Source: Planctomycetia bacterium
Lineage (GTDB): Bacteria > Planctomycetota > Phycisphaerae > Phycisphaerales > SM1A02
Length of the DNA: 64,000 nt
Reading direction: 5' to 3'
Assembly: GCA_005799475.1 (NCBI GenBank)
Contig: SYGQ01000010.1
Span: 6,412-70,411, forward strand
Shown here: positions 8,960-17,165 of the stretch, one piece after another
Position numbering within the stretch: the first letter of the stretch is position 1
How the letters are laid out: each line of letters opens with the position of its first letter
The notes under the pieces: model-generated
Told to the model about the DNA's origin: nothing
Seen by the model: the letters and a program-made list of their open reading frames with translations, nothing else
The model's database searches: none
Made by a program: the position numbers and the translations under genes

Positions 8960-9547
8960 CTAGAAGTCCTGATTTGGGGATCGTTCGATCGCCTTGCGCA
9001 ACTTCGCAAGGGCCCGATGATGACGCGCGAGAAGCGTCCCGACTGGCTCCCCCGTCATGGCCGAGATGGCTGCGAAACTCAGTTCCGCGATGAACCTCAA
9101 GTCGATGATCTGCCGATCCGCGGCATTGAGGTCGAGGAGTGCGCTCTCAAGCACGCGCCTGTCCCCCGCCGGTATTGCCCGATAACCCGCTTTCCCGCCT
9201 TCTGCATTGAATGCCTCGGCATCCCCAAACGCGGCAAGCTTCTCGTGGTCGGTCGGGGTCGCATGCCTACCCCGGCGTCGCATCTCATCGCGAAGTCGGT
9301 TGAGTGCCACGCGGAAGAGCCAGGACTCGAAGCGCCCCTGCTCGACATAGTCAGGGAGTTTCTCCGCGAGGGTGACGAAGACCGACTGGGTTAGCTCTTC
9401 GGCAAGTTCTTCGTCGCGACAGCGTGCCCGCAGCAAGCCGAAGACACGGGGCGAGTATGACTCGACAAGGGAGCGCCAAGCGTCCTCGTTTCCTGCCGCG
9501 GCCGCGCGAAGCAGCGCGACGACGCGCTCCTTCGGTGCCTCGTCCAT
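8960..9547 (-). CDS. ECF-type RNA polymerase sigma factor (sigma-70 family)
   Basis: Small sigma factor of 195 aa with only regions 2 and 4. Region 2 is seen at about 25-90 (LVESYSPRVFGLLRARCRD, then FESWLFRVALNRLRDEMRRR), and region 4 at about 140-185 (LNAADRQIIDLRFI, then the helix-turn-helix FAAISAMTGEPVGTLLARHH). The linker is Ala/Gly-rich. It leads the cluster with the anti-sigma-like gene, an exported protein and the peptide transporter, so these may be its regulon. A TAGACT box ends 6 nt before the ATG with no Shine-Dalgarno, which predicts a leaderless mRNA. Confidence 0.9.
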   Translation of the reverse strand: MDEAPKERVVALLRAAAAGNEDAWRSLVESYSPRVFGLLRARCRDEELAEELTQSVFVTLAEKLPDYVEQGRFESWLFRVALNRLRDEMRRRGRHATPTDHEKLAAFGDAEAFNAEGGKAGYRAIPAGDRRVLESALLDLNAADRQIIDLRFIAELSFAAISAMTGEPVGTLLARHHRALAKLRKAIERSPNQDF

Positions 9548-9553
9548 CGCTGG

Positions 9554-9559
9554 AGTCTA
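9554..9559 (-). promoter_or_regulatory. Candidate leaderless -10 box for the ECF sigma gene
   Basis: TAGACT on the minus strand, with CCAGCG (6 nt) between the box and the ATG at 9547. Transcription would begin at or within a base or two of the start codon. No -35 hexamer is evident. Confidence 0.55.
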
Positions 9560-9585
9560 CGAACGACGGGCTGACACGGCTCGGA

Positions 9586-11055
9586 TCACTCTGGGATGCC
9601 GTACTCGCGCGGCTCGTACGCGCCGAACGAGACACCAACCGGTGGCAGCGAAGCCGAGTAGGAACGGAAACATGTCGAACCTTGATCCCACACGAGCTTG
9701 ACAACACCCGTGGGACCGTTGCGCTGCTTCGCGAAGATCAACTCGGCGATCCCAGCCTTGTCGGGATTCGCGACCTTCCACTCCTCGTCGCCGTGGTGGT
9801 AGTACTCCTCGCGGTGCAGCATCAGAATGACATCCGCGTCCTGCTCGATCGAGCCTGACTCGCGAAGGTCGCTCATGCGCGGGCGGTGGCCCTCGCGCTG
9901 CTCCGCGGCGCGGTTGAGCTGAGAGAGGCACACGACAGGAATCGCCAGTTCGCGAGCCATGGCCTTGATCCCACGGCTGATCTCGCTCACCTCGATCTGC
10001 CGACTCTCAGCGCGCGATCCCGAACTCATGAGCTGCAGGTAATCGATGAAGATGCAGCCAACCCCGAACTTCTCGCGCATCCGCCGTCCCTTGGAACGAA
10101 GTTGGAGAAGCGTGAGCCCAGGCGTGTCATCGATGTAGATCTTCGACTTGTCGAGCGCGTTGCACGCAGCCACCAAACGCGCCGAATCTTCCCGCAGAAG
10201 CGTCCCTCTCCGGAGGCGCTGTCCGTCGACGCCAGCCTTCGCGCACAAGAGGCGCTGCACCAGTTGCTGCCGCCCCATCTCGAGACTGAACATCGCTACC
10301 GGCTGTCCGGTCAAGGCCACCCCTTCCATCAGGTTGAGCGCGAGCGCCGTCTTGCCCATGGAAGGGCGCGCGGCAAGGACGAGCATGTCGCCGCGCTGGA
10401 GCCCGCTGGCCATCTCGTCAAGGTCGCTGAAGCCCGTCGCGAGACCAGTGAGCCCGGTGCCATCGCGCGACTCGATCGCCTTCATCGCCTCGCGCAGGAG
10501 ATCAGGCAGGGCCGAAACGGCGACCGAATCCCTGCGCTGCGCAATGGCGAAGATCCGCTGTTCCGCAGCCTCCAGGATGTTCTGCGCCTCGTCGGTCACC
10601 TGATACGCGTCATGCATCGTCGACGACGACGCGTCGATCAGTTGGCGCAGCGTCGCCTTGTCGCGCACGGTGCGCGCGTACTCGAGCGCGAACTGCGCGC
10701 TGGGCACGGACTCCGAGAGCTGCACGAGATACTCGAGACCGCCGACCGACTCGAGCACCTTTCGATCCGTCAGGTGTTGGTGGAGCCTGACGGCATCGGC
10801 CGACGCCGTGCGGTCATAGATCTCCACGAGTGCGGCGTAGATGGTGCGGTGGCGTTCCTGGAAAAAGTCATCGGCGGTGGCGATGATCCCGACCACATCT
10901 CCGATCACACCCGAGTCCACCAACATGCTCCCAAGGAGAGCCATCTCGGCTTCGGGGGCGTTGGGGGGCATCCCCTTCAGGAGCCGGATGGCCTCCTGTG
11001 GATCGACCCGCTCCCGTTGGTCGGCATCGTGCCTCGATCGCCCCGCCCGCGCCAT
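9586..11055 (-). CDS. dnaB: Replicative DNA helicase DnaB
   Basis: Hexameric helicase that unwinds DNA at the replication fork, 489 aa. The N-terminal domain begins PPNAPEAEMALLGSMLVD. The RecA-like C-terminal domain contains GLATGFSDLDEMASGLQRGD, Walker A ARPSMGKTALALN, SLEMGRQQLVQRLL, the Walker B region GCIFIDYLQLM, SQLNRAAEQREGHRPRMSDL with the ESGSIEQDADVILMLHR arginine-finger segment, and AKQRNGPTG. No intein interrupts it. The reading frame extends to 11103, but ATG 11055 overlaps the HU stop by one base (TGATG), which fixes the likely start. The HU-DnaB pairing is unusual and suggests co-expression of two replication or chromosome proteins. Confidence 0.95.
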   Translation of the reverse strand: MARAGRSRHDADQRERVDPQEAIRLLKGMPPNAPEAEMALLGSMLVDSGVIGDVVGIIATADDFFQERHRTIYAALVEIYDRTASADAVRLHQHLTDRKVLESVGGLEYLVQLSESVPSAQFALEYARTVRDKATLRQLIDASSSTMHDAYQVTDEAQNILEAAEQRIFAIAQRRDSVAVSALPDLLREAMKAIESRDGTGLTGLATGFSDLDEMASGLQRGDMLVLAARPSMGKTALALNLMEGVALTGQPVAMFSLEMGRQQLVQRLLCAKAGVDGQRLRRGTLLREDSARLVAACNALDKSKIYIDDTPGLTLLQLRSKGRRMREKFGVGCIFIDYLQLMSSGSRAESRQIEVSEISRGIKAMARELAIPVVCLSQLNRAAEQREGHRPRMSDLRESGSIEQDADVILMLHREEYYHHGDEEWKVANPDKAGIAELIFAKQRNGPTGVVKLVWDQGSTCFRSYSASLPPVGVSFGAYEPREYGIPE

Positions 11056-11372
11056 CAACTCGCGCCTACGGCTTCGCGCGAGGACTTCGAGCGCATCACG
11101 CACTCACCCATGAGGCGTCCGGCCTTGAATCGCACGGCACGCCGCGCTGGGACCACGACCTGCTCGAGCGTCTTGGGGTTCTGCGCGGTGCGGGCCGCAC
11201 GGTCTCGCACCTCGAACACGCCAAAGTCGCGAAACTCAAGCCGATTCCCCGCTTGCAGTTCAGCGATCATCTCATCGAGGAACTGTTGCACCGAGGTCTT
11301 GACATCACCGCGCTTGATGCCGGACTTTTCAGCGATGCGGTCGATGAGATCCTTCTTCGTCGTTGTTGCCAT
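11055..11372 (-). CDS. HU/IHF family DNA-binding protein
   Basis: Small nucleoid protein that dimerises and bends DNA. KKDLIDRIAEKSGIKRGDVK is the helical N-terminus; LEFRDFGVFEVRDRAARTAQNPKTLEQVVVPARR is the beta-arm region with the GVF and RxxRxGxNPxT-like signature; it then ends FKAGRLMGE. At 105 aa it is slightly longer than HU (about 90) owing to a basic C-terminal tail. It is first of two genes with dnaB and is preceded by the best conventional promoter in the window (TTGACT, 17 nt, GATACT), giving a leader of about 110 nt. Confidence 0.92.
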   Translation of the reverse strand: MATTTKKDLIDRIAEKSGIKRGDVKTSVQQFLDEMIAELQAGNRLEFRDFGVFEVRDRAARTAQNPKTLEQVVVPARRAVRFKAGRLMGECVMRSKSSREAVGAS

Positions 11373-11491
11373 TCGTGTGCCCCACTCAGAGTTTGCTGGT
11401 GCGATCCAAAGTCAGACGCGGTTCACTGCAGCCCGCACGCGCATGGTCTCACACCTCACCACGCGCACGACGGCACTTCACGACTGAGCAA

Positions 11492-11520
11492 AGTATCGTC
11501 CGCATCGCCGCTTGAGTCAA
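11492..11520 (-). promoter_or_regulatory. Sigma-70-type promoter for HU-dnaB
   Basis: On the minus strand TTGACT (11515-11520), a 17-nt spacer and GATACT (11492-11497). The -35 overlaps the stop codon of the hldE-like gene. Transcription would start near 11485, leaving a leader of roughly 110 nt before the HU start, in contrast to the many short-leader promoters elsewhere. Confidence 0.6.
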
Positions 11521-13049
11521 GGGGCAGACGCTCGTTCACCAAGTTTGCACTCCGCGCGCACACGCTCCACGACGGAGCTCGTCGAGACGCCGGGCCGGTG
11601 CGCGAGAATTTTCATTTCTATTCCGAGCGACTTGACAAGCGCTGATTCCGCGACCTCTTCGGGTGCATAGTCCCCTCCTTTGACGAAGATATCCGGGCGC
11701 ACCGCGCGAAGCAGTTCTGATGCGGTTCGCTCGCCAAACACCGTCAAGAAGTCAATGGAGGTCAGTTCGCCAAGGATCTCGAGGCGCTCAGTTTCGTTGT
11801 AGATCGGTCGCGTTGATCCCTTGAGTGCGCGGACTGACTCGTCCGAGTTCAATCCCACCACGAGGAGATCGCCCTGCGCCTTGGCCTCACGCAAGTAGGC
11901 GATGTGGCCAGCGTGGATCACATCGAAGCATCCGTTCGTGAGCACGATCCGCTTCCCGGCTCGGCGATGGGGGATCAGTTCCTCGACAAGGTCCTCGCGC
12001 GTACGCCGCTTGCCGGCCGCCCCCTGAGTCTGACGAAGGAACTGAGCACGAATCTCTGGGAGGCTGAAGGGTCGCACCCCGAAGACTTCGACTTCAAGCC
12101 CGGCCGCGACATTGGCAAGGCTCACAGCGTCCGGCCACGACAGCCCATTGGCGATGCCCCCTGCGAGTGCGGCGAGCACCATGTCCCCAGCACCTGTGAC
12201 ATCGTAAACCTGCCTCGCAACGGTCGGTAGGTGCTCCGCGGATCCCCCTCGTTCGAGGACGAGTGCGCCATCCTTGTCAAGGGTCACCACGATGGCGTCG
12301 AGATCCAGCGATCGCAGAAGGCCCTCGGCCATCTGCCTCGAGCCCGCGACCGCATCCGACGGATCGACCGTGATCCCAGTGGCGCGCTCGGCCTCGGACC
12401 GGTTGGGTGTGATCGCGGTGGCGTGCGCGTACCGCGAGTAGTCAGCAATCGGCGCCGGATCGACCAAGACAGGGATCCGCCGCGCGCGGCAGGCCGCGAT
12501 CACGGCTGCGCAGAGTGCCGGCGTACAGACTCCCTTGCGGTAATCCTCGAGGCACACGACATCACACGCATCAAGACGACGCTCAATCTGCCGGAGCAGC
12601 GCCGTGTGAATCGCGTCAGCCAGCGGCTCGCGCGACTCGATGTCGATCCTGAACATTTTCTGCGGATGGCGATGCTGAGCGCGCCCAACGATGTTTCGCT
12701 TTGTCGTCGTCGGCCGCGAGGTGTCGACGACCAATCCATCGACGCCACAGCCGGCGTGCTCAAGCGCCGACGAAAGCAGACGACCCTCAGCGTCGTCACC
12801 GATGACACCGACACATTCGACCGTGGCGCCAAGCCCGGCGGCGAACACGCCGACATTCCCAGCCCCTCCAGCCGTGTCCGTCGTCGCCGATGGATCGCGC
12901 ACCGCCAAGACGGGAACTGGTGCGTCCGGACTCAGGCGCTCCGCGTCCCCCTCGAGCGACTGATCGAGCATGAAGTCCCCAACCACCAGGAGTCGATACG
13001 GGCGCCAGCGGCGCAGGGCTTCCAAGATCCGCGCTTCGTGAGCTGCCAT
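11517..13049 (-). CDS. hldE: Bifunctional heptose kinase/adenylyltransferase (HldE/RfaE-like)
   Basis: Makes ADP-activated heptose for the LPS core. The N-terminal PfkB/ribokinase domain shows LVVGDFMLDQ, DTAGGAGNVGVFAAGLGA and the catalytic DVTGAGDMVLAAL. The C-terminal nucleotidyltransferase domain shows IVLTNGCFDVIHAGHIAYL with the HxGH site, VGLNSDESVRALKG, and GGDYAPEEV before the terminal PGVSTSSVVERVR. At 510 aa it has the length of the two-domain HldE. ATG 13049 lies 10 bp after the lpxK stop; the frame runs further upstream but would overlap lpxK. Neighbours lpxK and a family 9 glycosyltransferase support an LPS role. Confidence 0.93.
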   Translation of the reverse strand: MAAHEARILEALRRWRPYRLLVVGDFMLDQSLEGDAERLSPDAPVPVLAVRDPSATTDTAGGAGNVGVFAAGLGATVECVGVIGDDAEGRLLSSALEHAGCGVDGLVVDTSRPTTTKRNIVGRAQHRHPQKMFRIDIESREPLADAIHTALLRQIERRLDACDVVCLEDYRKGVCTPALCAAVIAACRARRIPVLVDPAPIADYSRYAHATAITPNRSEAERATGITVDPSDAVAGSRQMAEGLLRSLDLDAIVVTLDKDGALVLERGGSAEHLPTVARQVYDVTGAGDMVLAALAGGIANGLSWPDAVSLANVAAGLEVEVFGVRPFSLPEIRAQFLRQTQGAAGKRRTREDLVEELIPHRRAGKRIVLTNGCFDVIHAGHIAYLREAKAQGDLLVVGLNSDESVRALKGSTRPIYNETERLEILGELTSIDFLTVFGERTASELLRAVRPDIFVKGGDYAPEEVAESALVKSLGIEMKILAHRPGVSTSSVVERVRAECKLGERASAP

Positions 13050-13059
13050 GGGCGCGAGG

Positions 13060-14091
13060 TTACCGCTGCCCGATCGCGATCCGTAGTGCTTCCCGAAGTT
13101 CGTCGGCACCCGTGTGCATCCGGAGTGCGAGCCGGGGCACGAGGATCGGGAGTCCGAGATTGGCGACCAACGGCGCGAGCTTCGACCAGTCCTTGCCCGT
13201 CACCAGAATCGCCTCGGCGCCGTCGCGCCGCCCGGCACGCGAAAGTGCCTGCACCATCGCTGGGTCGTACCGCGCGTGATCGCCCAACGATGGGGCGCTG
13301 ACCACCTGCGCCCCGTGCGACATTGTCGCCTGCACGATCTCATCTCCGTGGGCAACCCCAGCCCACACGCCGACCCTGCGCCCGTGAAGCCAGTTGCACG
13401 CGACGACGGCGACCCCGTTGGCCTCCCCGGGTTCGAACCGCTCGAGATGCTCCCATTCCGAGTCGCACCACGCCAAAGGCACTCGGCCGTGTACGCCTTC
13501 AATCGCGCGCGCGATCGACGCGTTGACCGCTGCGACTCGCGTGACGACGACGGCATGGGCCCGTCGCAAGTTTGCCGCGGGCTCGCGGAGCCATCCACGC
13601 GGAAGCAGCCCGCTCCGCAGTGCGGGCGCAGCGCCGTTGACGAGCACGAGGTCGAACTCACGCGCGAGTTGTCGGTGTTGGAACCCGTCATCGAGGATGA
13701 CAAGATCGCACAACGGATGCGCCGCTCTCACGAGTGCAACTTGTTCGTAGCGATCAGGACCCACGGCGAGCGGGACCCCTGGGAGTTCGCGCCGATGCTC
13801 TTCAGCTTCGTCGGAAATCCCCGCGCGACTCCGGTAGCCGCGCATCGCGATCAGCGGGTGCCGCCCCGTTTCGATCGCCCAGCGAGCGACCCAGCGCGTC
13901 ATGGGGCTCTTGCCCGTACCGCCCGCCACGATGTTGCCCACGGAGATCACTGGGACGCCCACGCTCCGGACGCCAACACGGCGATCGAATCGGCCGTTCC
14001 TCCACGCCACGGCGATGCCATAGCCCCACTCGGGCACTCGTGAGAGCGGCGCAATCCACGCAGGCCACGGACCGGCGCGGCCATCACCCAC
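13060..14091 (-). CDS. lpxK: Tetraacyldisaccharide 4'-kinase
   Basis: Phosphorylates the 4' position of the lipid A disaccharide at the inner membrane. The P-loop SVGNIVAGGTGKSPMT is at about 50-64, followed by the LpxK signatures YRSRAGISDEAEEH, GPDRYEQV, VILDDGFQHRQLAREFDLVLVN and the C-terminal VTGKDWSKLAPL. 343 aa is normal. The proposed start is GTG at 14091, overlapping the Maf stop by 8 bp; the ATG at 14084 is in another frame, and the longer upstream frame is antisense-like sequence of the Maf gene. Its presence implies a lipid A-containing outer membrane. Confidence 0.92.
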   Translation of the reverse strand: MGDGRAGPWPAWIAPLSRVPEWGYGIAVAWRNGRFDRRVGVRSVGVPVISVGNIVAGGTGKSPMTRWVARWAIETGRHPLIAMRGYRSRAGISDEAEEHRRELPGVPLAVGPDRYEQVALVRAAHPLCDLVILDDGFQHRQLAREFDLVLVNGAAPALRSGLLPRGWLREPAANLRRAHAVVVTRVAAVNASIARAIEGVHGRVPLAWCDSEWEHLERFEPGEANGVAVVACNWLHGRRVGVWAGVAHGDEIVQATMSHGAQVVSAPSLGDHARYDPAMVQALSRAGRRDGAEAILVTGKDWSKLAPLVANLGLPILVPRLALRMHTGADELREALRIAIGQR

Positions 14092-14704
14092 GGGCCACCG
14101 TGCCTTCGATCTCGGTAAGGCGCCGTGAAAGCGCGCGCATCGGCAGCCCGGCAATGACATCGCGATCCCCCTCGATGTCGAACAACCACCCAGCACCAGC
14201 GATCTCCTCGATATTGAAGCCACCCGCGCGACCTTGCCACGCGCCGCTCGCCAGATGAGCCGCAAGCCGCGCGCGATTTGATTCGCAGAGTGCCAGTGCG
14301 GCCGACTCACTGAAGAGCACTCGACGCTGCTGCGTGAGATCGACCACACAGACTCCCGTGAACACTTCGATCGGCCGCCCAATGATTGTGGAAAGCATGT
14401 CGTGAGCCTCGGCTTCGGTCGTCGGCTTGCCCATCACGCGCGAGCCAGAAACGCACACAGTGTCTGCGGACACGATGGCCAATGGTGCGTGGGAAGCCTC
14501 GCCGACCGAGCGACGCACCCAAACCTGCGCTGCCTTGAACCATGCCAAGGAAGCGCAGTCGGCCCGCGCGCGTTGGGCCCGGACTGGCATGCCGGCATCG
14601 TCGATCAATGGTGGCCGTACGACGACCTCATAGCCGTGGCGCTCGAGCAACTGTCGGCGTCGGACACTTGAACTGGCGAGGATGACACAGGACCGACGAC
14701 TCAT
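14084..14704 (-). CDS. Maf family nucleoside triphosphate pyrophosphatase
   Basis: House-cleaning enzyme hydrolysing non-canonical or methylated nucleoside triphosphates. Family signatures: ILASSSVRRRQLLERHGYEVVV at the N-terminus (S-S/P-RR-LL pattern), ISADTVVxxxG seen here as IVSADTVCVSGSRVMGKP, a central GVCVVD, and GGFNIEE near the C-terminus, where the usual form is GKAGaYgIQ. Length 206 aa is typical. It is embedded in the LPS gene run, overlapping lpxK downstream by 8 bp and the glycosyltransferase upstream by 4 bp, so it is translated as part of that operon rather than next to a cell-division gene as in many bacteria. Confidence 0.88.
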   Translation of the reverse strand: MSRRSCVILASSSVRRRQLLERHGYEVVVRPPLIDDAGMPVRAQRARADCASLAWFKAAQVWVRRSVGEASHAPLAIVSADTVCVSGSRVMGKPTTEAEAHDMLSTIIGRPIEVFTGVCVVDLTQQRRVLFSESAALALCESNRARLAAHLASGAWQGRAGGFNIEEIAGAGWLFDIEGDRDVIAGLPMRALSRRLTEIEGTVARG

Positions 14705-15771
14705 CGCTTCGACTCCGCGAGCCGCGCACGAACCCGGTCGACGACGGCGGCGACCGCGAGCCGCTGCATCATCGCCTGGCCCACGAGCGCATCGCGGTGC
14801 ATTCGCGGACCAAGGCGTTCACCCTCGCCTCCATGCAGGCACCAACGGGACTCTCCATAGGGACCATCGACATGTGGGCGCGACGCTCCGAAGAGTGCGA
14901 CAAGGGGCACCGCGAAACCAACCGCGATGTGCGCCGCAGCGGAGTCCAGTGACAGCACCATCGCCGACCCGGCGATCGCGGCCATCGTCGCCGCGACATC
15001 GGTCCGCCCCGCGAGCGCGTGATGACGGATCGTCGCTGAGTCGACCGATGGCACACACTCACCGACTTGCGACTCTTCTCCGGCGGCGCCGATGTGACAT
15101 ACATCAGTGATGCCGTGGCGCGCGAAGTCCGCTCCGAGGACAGCAAGCGCATCTTGCCAGCGCGTCGCGGGCCAGCGCTTCCCTTCCCATCGGTTCGCCG
15201 CCGCGACAACGGCGTATCGGTGGCCAACTCCAATGTCCGTTCGAAGTCGCGCCCACGCATCCACCCCTTCTCGCGGCGCACTCAGCCGCATGTCGATCCC
15301 GGGGCTCCCCCCCGCTGCCTCAGCGAGGTGAAGCATCGAATCCACCACATGTTCATCGGGCGCCGTGGCCACGCGATGGGTGGCCGCAACCCATGCGAAC
15401 TCAAGCGCCCGCGACGAGGCGACGCGGACGCGCGCACGGGTCGCCAACGACATGAGGCCGCTTCGCGCGAGCCCCTGCGCATCGATCACGGTGTCGTACT
15501 TCCTCGCGTGGAGTCGCGCGAACCACCTCGCGCACTCGGCCATCACCACCGGATTCCACGCCACGGCTCGGAAGCGACGCTTCGGAAAGGCGATGACCTC
15601 GTTGAGCCCGGGCGTCGAGCGAACCGCATCGACCCAGCGGTCCTCAACGACCCAGTCGATGACGGCCTGTGGATCGGCTGCTCGGAGCGAGTGAAGCACC
15701 GGCACCGTCCGGCACACATCGCCCAAGGCGCTCGGACGCACGATCAAGATGCGCCTCGTGTCCGTCCTCAT
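14701..15771 (-). CDS. Glycosyltransferase family 9 (heptosyltransferase-like)
   Basis: Likely transfers heptose in LPS core assembly (WaaC/WaaF/RfaQ family, GT-B fold). The N-terminus RILIVRPSALGDVCRTVPVLHSLRAA is the family fingerprint, with DTVIDAQGLARSGLMS following. In the C-terminal half it has VVAAANRWEGKRWPATRW and SLDSAAAHIAVGFAVPLVALFG, where the family has DSGpxHlAaAlg-P. 356 aa from ATG 15771; the longer frame upstream is antisense to the divergent kinase gene. It leads the four-gene LPS operon. A TATACT box lies 14 nt upstream of the start, predicting a leader of only about 7 nt. Confidence 0.9.
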   Translation of the reverse strand: MRTDTRRILIVRPSALGDVCRTVPVLHSLRAADPQAVIDWVVEDRWVDAVRSTPGLNEVIAFPKRRFRAVAWNPVVMAECARWFARLHARKYDTVIDAQGLARSGLMSLATRARVRVASSRALEFAWVAATHRVATAPDEHVVDSMLHLAEAAGGSPGIDMRLSAPREGVDAWARLRTDIGVGHRYAVVAAANRWEGKRWPATRWQDALAVLGADFARHGITDVCHIGAAGEESQVGECVPSVDSATIRHHALAGRTDVAATMAAIAGSAMVLSLDSAAAHIAVGFAVPLVALFGASRPHVDGPYGESRWCLHGGEGERLGPRMHRDALVGQAMMQRLAVAAVVDRVRARLAESKR

Positions 15772-15785
15772 CGCCAGAGCGCGTG

Positions 15786-15793
15786 AGTATAGT
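15786..15793. promoter_or_regulatory. Palindromic AGTATAGT carrying divergent -10 boxes
   Basis: On the minus strand the sequence gives TATACT (15786-15791), 14 nt from the glycosyltransferase start. On the plus strand it gives TATAGT (15788-15793), about 39 nt before the kinase GTG at 15833. Both -10 elements share the same bases, so the two promoters should exclude each other. Confidence 0.45.
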
Positions 15794-15832
15794 TGCGGGA
15801 CGGACTTGCTCCCATTTGGAACCACTCGCACG

Positions 15833-17149
15833 GTGAGTACACAGCCACCATCAAGTTCGCCGCCGCCTTCCCCGGGTGGTCCCGGGGCCGCGGGACCTTC
15901 CCCATCGGGGACCGGAGAAAGCGCTGGATCGCGATCCGGAAGTGCGAGCGATTCGCTTGTCGCTCGCCTCATCGTCGAGCGCGGCCTCGCGCCGCAGACC
16001 GAGGTCGACGCGGCGATCGCCGCGCTTCGCGCCAATGCCGGACAGGGGCGAGCCTTCTCAGACATCTTGGTGGATGCGCAGATCGTCACGCGGCGACAGT
16101 TGGCGCGACTGCGCAACGAAGCTGAGAGCGACAAGACCGTCTTGCGCATCCCCGGATTCCAGATGATCCGGAAACTCGGGGCGGGCGCGATGGCGAGTGT
16201 CTATCTCGCCAAGCAGGTGAGCCTTGATCGCCTCGTTGCCGTCAAGGTGCTGCCCAAACAGTTTTCCGCCGATCAGAACTTCATCGAACGGTTCTATCGG
16301 GAGGGACAAGCGGCCGCGAAGCTCTCAGATCCAAACATCGTCGGCGCGCTCGAACTCGGCCGCGTCGGCGAGCAGCACTACTTCGTCATGGAGTATGTCG
16401 ATGGCGACACGGTGTACGACCGCATCGTTGCGGCAAAGAGGATGAAGGACCGTGACGCGTTGCAGATCGTGCGCCAGATCGCCAGCGCCCTCAAGCACGC
16501 GCATGCCGCTGGATTCATTCATCGCGACATCAAACCGAAGAACATCATGATCACCCGCAGCGGCGTCGTGAAGCTTGCGGATCTCGGACTTGCACGGGCG
16601 ATGAGTGACAAGAAGACCGCCGAGGCTGAGCGCCACAAGGCTTTCGGCACGCCGTACTACATCAGTCCCGAGCAAGTTCGCGGTGCCGTCGACCTCGGCC
16701 CGCCCGCTGACATCTATGGACTCGGCGCAACTTTCTATCACATGCTGACCGGCCGGGTTCCCTTTGAGGGGCGCGATCCCACCGAAGTCATGCGCCACCA
16801 TCTGGAGTCGCCACTCACGCCGCCGGACCAGATTGTGAGCGGCATCTCGCAGAGCACCGCCGAGATCGTCGAGATGATGATGGCGAAGAAAGCGAAGGAC
16901 CGCTACCAGTCCGCGCAAGAACTCATGGATGACCTCGACTTGGCGCTTGCCGCTCAACCGTTGCGCTACGCGTCGCGCGAAGCCGACATCTCGGCCCTCG
17001 CCTCGCAAGTCGAAGGGACGGCCGAGACCGAGGTGGCCGAAGCCCCGCGTTCGTCAGGGCGCGCGTCCTCGTTGCACCTCGCACTCATCATCGGCTTGTC
17101 CGCGCTGTCGGCCGCGCTGCTCATCATCATCCTGCTCATTCGGAAGTAG
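15833..17149 (+). CDS. Membrane-anchored Ser/Thr protein kinase (Hanks type)
   Basis: A 438-aa kinase with all key residues: glycine loop LGAGAMASVYLAK (115-127), Lys138 in VAVKVLP, catalytic HRDIKPKN with Asp232, metal-binding DLG at 250-252, and GTPYYISPEQ as the activation-loop end. The N-terminus is Pro/Ser/Gly-rich (1-40), followed by a 60-residue helical domain (about 40-98) that resembles the N-terminal domain of T2SS/pilus ATPases. A single transmembrane helix ends the protein (about 414-436), leaving almost nothing outside. GTG 15833 is chosen because the region upstream overlaps the divergent gene; there is no clear Shine-Dalgarno, so the start is uncertain. Confidence 0.9.
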   Translation: MSTQPPSSSPPPSPGGPGAAGPSPSGTGESAGSRSGSASDSLVARLIVERGLAPQTEVDAAIAALRANAGQGRAFSDILVDAQIVTRRQLARLRNEAESDKTVLRIPGFQMIRKLGAGAMASVYLAKQVSLDRLVAVKVLPKQFSADQNFIERFYREGQAAAKLSDPNIVGALELGRVGEQHYFVMEYVDGDTVYDRIVAAKRMKDRDALQIVRQIASALKHAHAAGFIHRDIKPKNIMITRSGVVKLADLGLARAMSDKKTAEAERHKAFGTPYYISPEQVRGAVDLGPPADIYGLGATFYHMLTGRVPFEGRDPTEVMRHHLESPLTPPDQIVSGISQSTAEIVEMMMAKKAKDRYQSAQELMDDLDLALAAQPLRYASREADISALASQVEGTAETEVAEAPRSSGRASSLHLALIIGLSALSAALLIIILLIRK

Positions 17150-17165
17150 CCGCCCCCAACGAGTG

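Noticed and set aside
13047..13065. TAACCT 7 nt before the hldE start as a leaderless promoter
   Set aside because: The hexamer coincides with the lpxK stop codon and matches consensus at only three positions; the gene is probably translated from the LPS operon transcript.
16325..17008. 227-codon minus-strand frame opposite the Ser/Thr kinase
   Set aside because: Lies inside a kinase with all catalytic motifs in the other strand.
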